Source: Gemmataceae bacterium
GTDB lineage: Bacteria > Planctomycetota > Planctomycetia > Gemmatales > Gemmataceae
DNA length: 39,954 bases
Direction: 5' to 3'
Assembly (NCBI GenBank): GCA_028288765.1
Contig: JAQGHQ010000010.1
Location: forward strand, 1 to 39,954
Part shown: one piece after another, positions 8,329 to 17,068 of the stretch
How positions within the stretch are numbered: the stretch's first letter is position 1
How the letters are laid out: each line of letters opens with the position of its first letter
Notes under the pieces: model-generated
What the model was told of the DNA's origin: nothing
The model's input: the letters and a program-made list of their open reading frames with translations, nothing else
Databases searched by the model: none
Position numbers and translations under genes: made by a program

Positions 8329-9357
8329 TCACGCCCCCGGCTTCTTCGCCGGACGGGCGTACAGGTCGTCGACCGCCTGCGTGAGGACCGTCTCCAGGTG
8401 GACGGCCTCGTTCGGGCTCGGGTCGCGGGCCAGGTGCGGGACGAGATGGATCGTCCCGCCGGTCTCGAACCCGACCTCCAGGCTCGAGAGCAGCCCGGTC
8501 GGGGCGCGGGTCTTGGCGTACGACCAGACCGCCCGGCGGGCCGCGATCGAGCGGACCTTCGGGTCGCCCTTCTCGCCCAGCCCGGCCTCGTGGTGGGCGA
8601 TGGCGGCCAGCGTGTCGGCGGTCGTCGGGTGGGTGTCGCCGAACCGCCGGTCCACGAATTTCAACAGGTCGGCGAGCACCTGCCGGACCCGCGCCCCGTC
8701 CCCCTTCCCGGACCGGTCGATGACGGTGGCGACGGCCTCGGTCGCGAGCTCGTCGGGGATCTGGACCAGGTCGGCGAACGGGTCGTCCGGCCGGCCGACC
8801 GCCTTCAGGGCCTCGGCCCGCGTCGGGACCGCGGCGAGGATCGTCCGGTCCCCGTGCCGCCAGAGGATGTCGTACGCCTCGTCCATCAGCCTGGCGGCCT
8901 CGGCCGGTTGCCCGGTCCGGAGCAGGAAGGCCGCCAGCGGCTCCAGACTGGTCGCGTACCCGGGCGTCGACGGGCCGTACAGGTTCCGGGCGAACGCGAC
9001 GCACTGGCGGAAGACCTTCTCGGCCTCGCCGGGCTTGTCGAGGGCTTCGAGGCAGGCGGCGAACCCGAACATGAACGCCAGCCGGTCGCGCCGGCCGGGC
9101 GGGTCTGTCGGCATCGGCGCGTCGCTCGCGTGCCGGAACTCCGTCGCGGCTTTCTTGAAGTCGCCTGCCCGGTAATGCAGCCGGGCCATGTCGGCGTAGG
9201 CACAGGCGAGCGGGTGGGACCCCGACCCGGACTGGGCCTTCGCCTTCTTCGCGGCCTTCGTCACCACCTCGTCGGCCTCGTCGGCCTGGCCCTGGGCGAG
9301 AAGGGCGAGCGCCTGGCCGAGGGCGGGTGAAGCGGGGGGCTGTCCGGGGATGGGCAT
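8329..9357 (-). CDS. Tetratricopeptide-repeat protein
   Basis: 342 residues, with no signal peptide. Helical repeats run throughout: ALALLAQGQADEADEVVTKA, ADMARLHYRAGDFKKAATEF, EALDKPGEAEKVFRQCVAFA and LRTGQPAEAARLMDEAYDIL. They resemble the Kinesin-light-chain type TPRs common in planctomycetes. No catalytic domain is visible, so a scaffold or protein-binding role is the only reasonable inference. The ATG at 9357 has only a weak purine-rich stretch upstream. A small hairpin (CGGTC-TTCG-GACCG at about 8312-8325) lies just past the stop. Confidence 0.8.
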   Translation of the reverse strand: MPIPGQPPASPALGQALALLAQGQADEADEVVTKAAKKAKAQSGSGSHPLACAYADMARLHYRAGDFKKAATEFRHASDAPMPTDPPGRRDRLAFMFGFAACLEALDKPGEAEKVFRQCVAFARNLYGPSTPGYATSLEPLAAFLLRTGQPAEAARLMDEAYDILWRHGDRTILAAVPTRAEALKAVGRPDDPFADLVQIPDELATEAVATVIDRSGKGDGARVRQVLADLLKFVDRRFGDTHPTTADTLAAIAHHEAGLGEKGDPKVRSIAARRAVWSYAKTRAPTGLLSSLEVGFETGGTIHLVPHLARDPSPNEAVHLETVLTQAVDDLYARPAKKPGA

Positions 9358-9488
9358 GGGAGAAACTCGGCAGGGAGACGGGGTCCCGAAGGATTATCCC
9401 GCACCCGGGAACGGGTGTCCAGAGGACAGCGAGTCTGGTGACGGCGGAAGCGGGCGGGAGGCTCGTCGCCTGTCGCCTCGGAGCGGGA

Positions 9489-9992
9489 TCAGGTGACAGC
9501 CGGGTCGGGATTAGCGTCGGTGACGTGGAAGGTCAGTTTGCGGTTGCACAGGAGGATCTGATCGCCGGACTGGAGACGGGTCGGGCCGCCGATCTTCTTC
9601 CCGTTCAGCAGGGTGCCGTTCTTCGAGGCCACGTCGTGCAGCTCGCACCGCAGGTCGGAGTGAACGAGAATCGCACAATGCCGCCGGGAAACGCACTCGT
9701 CGCGGATCACCACGTCGTTGTCGGGGAGCCGACCGACGCTGTTCAGGCCGAGGCGGAGAGGGTAAACATCAGGCCCGTCCTTGAGATAGAACGTGAACCG
9801 GCCGCCCTGAGGGCCCCCCGCCGTCGGGTCCACGGTCGGGGCGTTCAGGGGCACCTCCGGGGAGAGCAACCGCAGATCACCGGCGATCGTTTGCGAGCCG
9901 CACGCGGCCTGAATCGCCTGACGCGCAGCGCGGAACTGATCCCGTCTGGGTTGTCCTTCGAGGTGCAAACTCTGTAACCGGGGGTCCGACAT
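9489..9992 (-). CDS. FHA-domain protein
   Basis: 167 residues; the ATG at 9992 follows GGGAGG at about 6 nt. Residues ~75-160 are a forkhead-associated domain, a phosphothreonine-binding fold. The canonical marks are present: the GRLPDNDVVI strand, SRRHC (Ser and His of the SxxH signature) and KNGTLLNGKKI (the NG motif). The N-terminal ~60 residues form a helical region with no recognised domain. The Ser/Thr kinase at 12639-13799 is nearby but not adjacent and is a candidate source of phosphorylated partners by inference only. Probably a cytoplasmic signalling adaptor. Confidence 0.9.
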   Translation of the reverse strand: MSDPRLQSLHLEGQPRRDQFRAARQAIQAACGSQTIAGDLRLLSPEVPLNAPTVDPTAGGPQGGRFTFYLKDGPDVYPLRLGLNSVGRLPDNDVVIRDECVSRRHCAILVHSDLRCELHDVASKNGTLLNGKKIGGPTRLQSGDQILLCNRKLTFHVTDANPDPAVT

Positions 9993-10174
9993 GCCCGCCT
10001 CCCTCGGCGGTGGACCTGAGTGAGGGCGATGTAACCGCCTCTCCTACCAATACCATTGGTCAATTTTACTCAGTCGTCAATACTCTCACCCCGAACTCTC
10101 GATCGGTTTGGACCCGCGCCGCCCTCCCGACTCGACCTCCTACCGCGGGCCATCTTCTAAACTTGTCTTGGCTG

Positions 10175-10663
10175 TCAGATGCCGCTGGCCGCCGAAATGT
10201 CCAGGATTTTAAACCGGATCGTGCCCCGCGGGACCTGGATCTCCACGGTCTCGCCTTTTTTCCGGCCGATCAACCCTTGTCCGATGGGACTGGAGGACAG
10301 AATGCGGCCCTTATCCGGATTCTCCTGTCCGGGCCCGACAAGCTCATACGTTTCTTCCTCGTCGATGTCTAGGTCCATTACCATGACTTTACTCCCGAAC
10401 ACGATCGTATCTTTCGGGAGGGCGCTGGTATCCACGATGACCGCCCGGGCGAGCCGGTCGGACATGTCGTTGATCCGGGCCTGGAGGATGCCCTGATCCT
10501 CGCGGGCGGCATGGTACTCGGCGTTCTCGCTGAGATCGCCCATTTCGCGGGCGGTCGCCACCCGCTTCGTCACCTCGATCATCTCAACGTTCCGGAAACG
10601 GTCGAGTTCGGCCTTGAGTTTGTCATAACCTTCCCGGGTCATCGGGATGCGGTTCTCTGCCAT
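10175..10663 (-). CDS. greA: Transcription elongation factor GreA
   Basis: 162 residues. The ATG at 10663 is selected because GAGGAG lies 8 nt upstream and the start MAENRIPMTREGYDKLKAEL matches GreA. The N-terminal coiled-coil domain (residues ~1-75) includes AREMGDLSENAEYHAAREDQ, carrying the acidic DLSENAEY tip that enters the RNA polymerase secondary channel and stimulates transcript cleavage. The C-terminal FKBP-like domain follows (DTIVFGSKVMVMD, SSSPIGQGLIGRKKGE). Length is normal for the family. It acts in rescue of backtracked RNA polymerase. It is transcribed separately from the cassette upstream, which has its own terminator at 10791-10827. Confidence 0.97.
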   Translation of the reverse strand: MAENRIPMTREGYDKLKAELDRFRNVEMIEVTKRVATAREMGDLSENAEYHAAREDQGILQARINDMSDRLARAVIVDTSALPKDTIVFGSKVMVMDLDIDEEETYELVGPGQENPDKGRILSSSPIGQGLIGRKKGETVEIQVPRGTIRFKILDISAASGI

Positions 10664-10790
10664 GGCCGAACGCTCCTCAGTCAGGCCGTCGTGGGCGCGG
10701 GCGAAAGGGCAAGAACGTATCTTGCCGGGCGCGAAGGCGGTTGTAAAGCCCGGACGGTGATTCAGTTCCGCTGCTCTGCCCGGCGCCACG

Positions 10791-10827
10791 AAAAACGCCC
10801 GGCGGCCGCACTGTCGCAGCCGCCGGG
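10791..10827 (-). terminator. Rho-independent terminator of the cassette at 10847-12532
   Basis: Read on the minus strand, a perfect 9-bp stem CCCGGCGGC / GCCGCCGGG (10819-10827 and 10798-10806) with a 12-nt loop is followed by CG and then TTTTT. It sits 20 bp past the stop of the gene at 10847. Confidence 0.8.
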
Positions 10828-10846
10828 TCCGCAGGTCGTGGGAATA

Positions 10847-11566
10847 TTATACGTCGTCCGGGACGGCACGTAAGAGGACGCGCCGAAAAGGACGGTTCGG
10901 GACCGGCCACCCCTGAACCGTCCACCCTTCGCCCCGAAGTTTATGTGGCAAATCCTGTTCCATAATGAGGGTCAGACACCGCTGTTCCGGCGGGGTAAGC
11001 TTCCGCACCGCCGGGGCCGTGTTTCCCCGCCGGGACGCGACCACCCCGTCGTCCACGATCGCGATGACGCACGGGTCGTCGAGGTCGAGCAGCCGGAGGG
11101 CGATCATCTCGAACGTGGCGGTCGCGAACACCGCCTTCAGCGCCGGCACTTCATACTTGCAGTTGCGCATGGCCGACCGCAGCATCCGCGTCGGGACGAG
11201 CAACCGGGCGGCGAGCAGCCCGCGGAAGTGAGCTGCGGCCTGCTTACTCTCGCTCCCGGGCGGGACGTCGAGTTTGCGGAGCAGGTCGGGAAGGAGGGTG
11301 CGGGCGATCCCGTGGGCGGCGGCGGCCTGCTGTTGCTCGTCGGTCATGTGTGGGGACAGGACGATCCCGGAGGTCGGCCGGCGGGTGCGGGGCCTGGGCC
11401 GGCCGCGTTCGTCCTCGTCCGGCTCGGCGACCTCGACCGGGATACCGAGATGGTCCTCGGCGACGCGCAGGGCATCGACCGGCGGCTCGGTCGCCCCGGC
11501 CCGCTCCAGCAGCCCGGCGATCAGCCGGTCGCAGGCGTCGAACAGGTCTTCCTGGGAGAAATCCAT
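10847..11566 (-). CDS. ImmA/IrrE-like protein with a degenerate metallopeptidase motif
   Basis: 239 residues; the ATG at 11566 follows GGAGG copies. The middle (residues ~75-155) follows the ImmA/IrrE layout: a helix in the HExxH position, an ExxAxxF-type helix, the LLxP loop (AARLLVPTRML), then a helix pair before RLLDLDDP. The zinc-binding helix, however, reads AAAAHGIARTLLP, so the expected HELGH-type motif has become HGIAR (residues 85-89). The catalytic Glu and second His are gone. A Glu near residue 106 may correspond to the third ligand. The N-terminal region carries an acidic/Arg-Pro segment. Family members with intact sites cleave repressors; this one looks catalytically dead if the assignment is right. 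The assignment is by pattern only. It is the last gene of a three-gene cassette. Confidence 0.6.
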   Translation of the reverse strand: MDFSQEDLFDACDRLIAGLLERAGATEPPVDALRVAEDHLGIPVEVAEPDEDERGRPRPRTRRPTSGIVLSPHMTDEQQQAAAAHGIARTLLPDLLRKLDVPPGSESKQAAAHFRGLLAARLLVPTRMLRSAMRNCKYEVPALKAVFATATFEMIALRLLDLDDPCVIAIVDDGVVASRRGNTAPAVRKLTPPEQRCLTLIMEQDLPHKLRGEGWTVQGWPVPNRPFRRVLLRAVPDDV

Positions 11567-11678
11567 CGTCCTCCGACCTCCGTCCTTTGATATCAAACCC
11601 GAGGGCGGTCGGAGGTGCAACCTCGGGAGCCGTGTTTCCGAAGTTACGGTGCTGTCCTGAAATACGAAGGAACGAGCA

Positions 11679-12221
11679 CTACGGACTCCCGGGCGTGTCT
11701 TCGAGAACCCACGCCTGCCCGAACGGGGCGGTCGGGTCGGCCTCGGCCCGCAGGATACGGCCGTCGATCGCCCCGCCGCGGAGCCCGAGGGTCAGCGGGA
11801 CGGTCAGCGCGCCGCCGTCCCGGGTGAACTTGGCCACCACCGTTGCGTCCAGTTGCCCGCCGAACGGGTCGTGAAGGGAGAGGGTAATCTCCCCGAGATC
11901 ATAAGGGAATGTTCCGCCCGCGATCGTCACGACCCGGAGGGGAGGCGGTATGCTCTGGTCGAAGGGGAGAAAAGTAACGACCCCCGGCCGGAGGTGCCGC
12001 CGAATACGGAACGGGACGATGCTCAAGAACGAACCGGTGTCGAACACGCAGTCGGGAAATGCGACGCGAGCGGCATCTCGACCGGGATTCACCTGCCCCA
12101 CCAGCCGGACGTACACGCCGAGCCGAAGCCCGGGGATGGCGGCCATCGGACCACCCGGACGGCGGACCCGGTACTCGTGCGGCGGATCGGTCGGCTTGAG
12201 GTGAAGCTGGACGCGGGCCAC
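11679..12221 (-). CDS. Retropepsin-like (clan AA) aspartic protease candidate
   Basis: 180 residues from a GTG at 12221, with GAGGA about 6 nt upstream. Residues 60-70 read FDTGSFLSIVP, the DTGS active-site motif of single-domain retropepsin-like proteases that act as dimers. A hydrophobic strand precedes it and a TIAGGTFPYDLGEITLSL segment follows, as expected of the flap and following strands. No signal peptide is seen. It starts 14 bp after the stop of the small gene at 12236, so the two are very probably co-transcribed. Small retropepsin-like genes next to small genes of unknown function are widespread in bacteria; their targets are not known. Confidence 0.75.
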   Translation of the reverse strand: MARVQLHLKPTDPPHEYRVRRPGGPMAAIPGLRLGVYVRLVGQVNPGRDAARVAFPDCVFDTGSFLSIVPFRIRRHLRPGVVTFLPFDQSIPPPLRVVTIAGGTFPYDLGEITLSLHDPFGGQLDATVVAKFTRDGGALTVPLTLGLRGGAIDGRILRAEADPTAPFGQAWVLEDTPGSP

Positions 12222-12235
12222 GTCCGTCCTCGGCG

Positions 12236-12532
12236 TCAGTGCGGGTGTTCGACGCTGCCCCTGTACCGCACCACCACCTGGAATTGCGGGATGGTGTCGC
12301 CAAGGGCGTCGAGCCGCCGGTTGAGTTCGCTCTCATCCGGGTCGGTGTCTATGATCCGCTCGCCGAGGATCGCGACGAAGTGCTCGTGGTAGTCCGGCAA
12401 CTTTCCGGCCGCGTTTTGCGCCTCGTACCAGAGGACGGATGCGAACTGGGCTTCGGCGTCCTCCGCGGTCATGAACTGCTGCCCGGTCGGACCAGGCGGT
12501 GGACCGGTGATGGGTTGCGGCTTCGCGGACAT
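12236..12532 (-). CDS. Small DUF5678-like protein
   Basis: 98 residues; the ATG at 12532 follows GGAGGG at 7 nt. The C-terminal half (YHEHFVAILGERIIDTDPD, then ELNRRLDALG) resembles the DUF5678 pattern, in which a short strand-turn-strand is followed by a helix. The N-terminal 45 residues are Pro-rich and helical (FMTAEDAEAQFASVLWYEA). It is the first gene of an apparent operon with the retropepsin-like gene, separated by 14 bp. The small size and pairing recall antitoxin-like or adaptor partners, but that is inference. The family match is from memory. Confidence 0.6.
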   Translation of the reverse strand: MSAKPQPITGPPPGPTGQQFMTAEDAEAQFASVLWYEAQNAAGKLPDYHEHFVAILGERIIDTDPDESELNRRLDALGDTIPQFQVVVRYRGSVEHPH

Positions 12533-12638
12533 GAACAGCCCTCCGGCGACACCGCCATTGTCGCACCCCGGGCCCCGGAAGCCAATCCGGAACCCGGGAC
12601 GGGACGGTGTGGAGAGGGGCGGCGCTTGGCGGGGTCGG

Positions 12639-13799
12639 TCAGCGGCCTAAGAGGCGGCGGATGGTGGCGAAGAAGCCGTGTTTGGCTTTTGCGACCTGGT
12701 CAGGTTTGTCCCGAGGGCTCCCCGGCGTCGGGCCGACTTTCAGGCCGAGCGCGGCCCAGTCGGCCACCGGCAGCCACGGGTGCAGGGCGGCGACCAAATC
12801 CGCCGCCGACTGGAACCGCACGTGCGGGTCCTTCGCCCCCATCTTCTGCACCAGCTTGTCCAGCTCCGGCGGCACTCCCGGGCGGATCGCCGACGGCTTC
12901 GGGATGTCCTTGACCTGGCGGTCGGTCATCATCTGGGCCGCCGGGCCCGGGAACGGGTGCTCGCCCGTCAACAGGGTGTACGCGGTCGACCCGAGGCTGT
13001 AGATGTCGCTCCGGGCGTCCAGCTCGCACCCCCACGCCTGCTCCGGCGGGATGTGGGCGATTTCCTCCGCGTACTCCTTCAGGTTGATCCGCTTGGTCAC
13101 CTTCGCCCACGGGTTGTCGAGCATGTGCGTCAGCCCGAGGTCGAGCAGCTTCACCCGCCGGTCCGGGAACAGGGCGATGTTCGCCGGCTTCACGTCCCGG
13201 TGGAGCAGCCCCTCGGCGTGGGCGTGCATCAGCCCGACCGCCGCCTGGGCGATCACCTGGGCGGCGGTGTTCGGCGGGAGCGGGCCCTTCTCGGCCAGCA
13301 CCTTGTCCAGGGTCGGGGCCGGGACGTATTCACACGCCACGTAGTGGGTGCCGTTCCACACCCCGATGTCGAGGACCCGGGCGACGCTCGGGTTGTTCAC
13401 CCGGGAAGCCAACCGGGCCTCCCGGAGGAACGGCCGGTACACGGTGTCGTCGGCCACCCGGTCGGTCGGGAGCACCTTGACCATCACCGTCTGTCGTAAT
13501 TCCGTATCTTCGGCCAGGAACACCATCCCGACCCGGTCCTGGCGGATGCCCTCGACGATCTTGTATTTGCCCAGGAGGAACCCCTGGGTCCGGCCGTTCA
13601 GGAGTTGCATCGCCTGGAACTTGGTGAGCAGCTTCTTCCGGACGAAGAAGGTGGCGAGCTGGATCGGCTCGGCCGCGGCGACCTGATCGGGGTCATAATG
13701 CGAGAGGACGGCGACCAGATCATCCGCGGGCAGAAGTCCGCTCTTGATGACGGCTTGAAGGAACGGGGATCGCAGCTGGAGGCGCGTGCTGGTTGCCAA
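12639..13799 (-). CDS. Hanks-type Ser/Thr protein kinase with a degenerate glycine loop
   Basis: 386 residues if the TTG at 13799 is used (MATSTRLQLRSPFLQ after reading TTG as Met). This start matches the usual beginning of related planctomycete kinases as I remember them and has GCGAGG just upstream; the first in-frame ATG lies at 13904. Residues ~10-75 form a conserved helical leader (KSGLLPADDLVAVLSHYDPD, LTKFQAMQLLNG). The kinase domain follows, with Lys108 (VMVKVL), Glu127, HRDVKPAN at 200-207 (catalytic Asp202) and DLG at 220-222 in place of DFG. The IPPEQ segment stands in for APE. The glycine-rich loop is poor (GIRQDRVGMVFLA). No membrane segment follows, so it is probably cytoplasmic. 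Active-site residues are present, so activity is likely. The 266 bp upstream (13800-14066) hold no gene that I recognise. Confidence 0.9.
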   Translation of the reverse strand: MATSTRLQLRSPFLQAVIKSGLLPADDLVAVLSHYDPDQVAAAEPIQLATFFVRKKLLTKFQAMQLLNGRTQGFLLGKYKIVEGIRQDRVGMVFLAEDTELRQTVMVKVLPTDRVADDTVYRPFLREARLASRVNNPSVARVLDIGVWNGTHYVACEYVPAPTLDKVLAEKGPLPPNTAAQVIAQAAVGLMHAHAEGLLHRDVKPANIALFPDRRVKLLDLGLTHMLDNPWAKVTKRINLKEYAEEIAHIPPEQAWGCELDARSDIYSLGSTAYTLLTGEHPFPGPAAQMMTDRQVKDIPKPSAIRPGVPPELDKLVQKMGAKDPHVRFQSAADLVAALHPWLPVADWAALGLKVGPTPGSPRDKPDQVAKAKHGFFATIRRLLGR

Positions 13800-14066
13800 G
13801 GTGGGCCTCGCTGTAACCGTGGGATAACCATAGCGTGACTGGTAACCTAGCTCACATCGGTTGACCTGCAGGGAAAGCCTGATTAATGCCGGAAAGCCGG
13901 TCACACGGGTGACGACTTTCCCGACGGTCGGGTAGAATATTCAGGCTGGCTAAAAGCTGATGGGCAGATAATTCGGGGGGGAGCCAAAGGATTGAGGTCA
14001 TGGCCGACATTTGCCGAATTTGCCGGCGCCGGATTTCTCGTGTTCTTCATTCCCCATCCGGCTTTG

Positions 14067-15137
14067 CTACGGAATCCAGTTCGTCTCCGGGGTAACGGCG
14101 GCACAGAACTCGACGAGTAGCTTCGCGGCATTCGTCAGGTCGTCCAGGTGGACCACCTCGACCGGGCTGTGCATGTACCGGTTCGGAATGCCGATCAGCC
14201 CGCAGGCCACCCCCTCCCGGCTGATCTGGATGGCGTTCGCGTCCGTCCCGGTCGCCCGCGGGGTGCCCCGGACCTGGACCGGGATGCCGTGGGCCGTCGC
14301 GGTTTCTTCGAGCAGGTCGAACACCCGCGGGTTGATGTTCGGCCCGCGGAAGAGGACCGGCCCGGCCCCGCACCGGATGTCGCCCTGCGTCTTCTTGTCG
14401 TTCCCGGGTGTGTCGGTGGCGTGGCACACGTCCACGGCGAGCCCGACCGTCGGGTTCACCGCGTAGGTCGCGGTGGTCGCCCCGCGGAGGCCGATCTCCT
14501 CGGCGACCGTGGACACGCCGTACACCGCCGCCCGGATCGGCCGGCCCTTCAGGAGCCGGACCGCCTCCATGCACACCCACAGCCCGACCTTGTCGTCCAT
14601 CGCCGGGCTCGCGGCCAGCCCGTTCCGCAGCGGGCGATACCCGAGGGCGAACGTGACCGGGTCGCCGCACCGGACGAGCCCCTCGGCCTCGGCCTTGTCC
14701 TTCGCCCCGATGTCCACCCACACGTCGTGGAACTGAGGGACCTTGGTCCGCTCCTCCGGCTGGAGCAGGTGGATCGCCCGGCGGGCGACGACCCCGGTGA
14801 CCGGCCCGGTCTTCGTCCAGACGGTGAGGTACTGGCCGAGGAGGATCTGCATGTCCCACCCGCCGATCGGCTGGACGTACAGGTAGCCCTCGCCGTCGAC
14901 GTGCTGGACCATCAGCCCGATCTGGTCGCAGTGCCCGGCGAGCAGGACGCGGACGGCGTCGGCCGGCCGGCCTTCCGGGAACCGGGCGGCGAACACGTTC
15001 CCGTGCCGGTCGGTGGTCACCTCGTCGGCGAACCCCGTGGCCCAGTCGCGAACGACCTGCTGGATCGGCTGCTCGTACCCGGACGGGCTGGGGGTCTCCA
15101 ACAGCTGCCGGAGGAACTCGTGCGCCGTATGCTCCAT
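14067..15137 (-). CDS. M42-family metallo-aminopeptidase
   Basis: 356 residues; the ATG at 15137 follows GAGGGAAAG. The protein shows the co-catalytic dinuclear metal site of M42 (tetrahedral aminopeptidase / glutamyl aminopeptidase) enzymes. These are AGHCDQIGLMVQHVDGEG (His and Asp, residues 68-70), a bridging Asp in SPAMDDKVG, the catalytic Glu pair in STVAEEIGLRGA, an Asp in VDVCHATDTPG, and a late His in IPNRYMHSPVEVV. Length is normal. It removes N-terminal residues from peptides in the cytoplasm and usually forms dodecamers. The upstream gap to purH is filled by a CACAGAG-type repeat element. Confidence 0.93.
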   Translation of the reverse strand: MEHTAHEFLRQLLETPSPSGYEQPIQQVVRDWATGFADEVTTDRHGNVFAARFPEGRPADAVRVLLAGHCDQIGLMVQHVDGEGYLYVQPIGGWDMQILLGQYLTVWTKTGPVTGVVARRAIHLLQPEERTKVPQFHDVWVDIGAKDKAEAEGLVRCGDPVTFALGYRPLRNGLAASPAMDDKVGLWVCMEAVRLLKGRPIRAAVYGVSTVAEEIGLRGATTATYAVNPTVGLAVDVCHATDTPGNDKKTQGDIRCGAGPVLFRGPNINPRVFDLLEETATAHGIPVQVRGTPRATGTDANAIQISREGVACGLIGIPNRYMHSPVEVVHLDDLTNAAKLLVEFCAAVTPETNWIP

Positions 15138-15162
15138 CTTTCCCTCGAAAATAAAGCATTCC

Positions 15163-15305
15163 CCACAGAGTCACAGAGGACACAGAGGACACAGAGGACA
15201 CAGAGGACACAGAGGACACAGAGGACACAGAGGACACAGAGAGAATCATTATTCCTGATAAGAACGATCTCTCTCTTCTTCTCTGTGCTCTCTGTGACTC
15301 TGTGG
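15163..15305. repeat. Word-repeat element: seven GACACAGAG units with an inverted end
   Basis: Seven exact 9-bp units (GACACAGAG) run from 15179 to 15241. The left end (15163-15187) and the right end (15281-15305) are inverted copies over 25 nt with two mismatches (CCACAGAGTCACAGAG). The element fills the 183-bp gap between the M42 gene and purH. I have the impression that such CACAGAG words recur in planctomycete genomes. Confidence 0.9.
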
Positions 15306-15320
15306 TGAATCCTCTCTTGT

Positions 15321-16919
<1,599 letters not shown>

Positions 16920-16945
16920 CGGAGCCTCACAGAACCGGAAATCAA

Positions 16946-17050
16946 TGGCCACAAAAAGGCACGAAGAGACACAAAAAGGGAAGACACAGAACCGAGTTCT
17001 TGTCTCCAGCCGTTTTCTTTTTTGTGGCTTTTTGTGCCTCTTTGTGGCCA
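16946..17050. repeat. Word-repeat inverted element (GGCCACAAAAAGGCAC type)
   Basis: The left part (from 16946) reads TGGCCACAAAAAGGCACGAA and is followed by GAGACACAAAAAGG. The right part (to 17050) is its approximate inverted complement, ending TTTGTGCCTCTTTGTGGCCA. It fills the border between tilS and purH, ending about 27 bp upstream of the purH start, so the purH leader transcript would fold into this hairpin. Confidence 0.8.
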
Positions 17051-17068
17051 TCCTGTCTTTTTGCTGTT

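Noticed and set aside
13901..14131. Small minus-strand open frame of 76 residues upstream of the kinase
   Set aside because: No start signal and no domain; it overlaps the end of the M42 gene and has a low-complexity composition.
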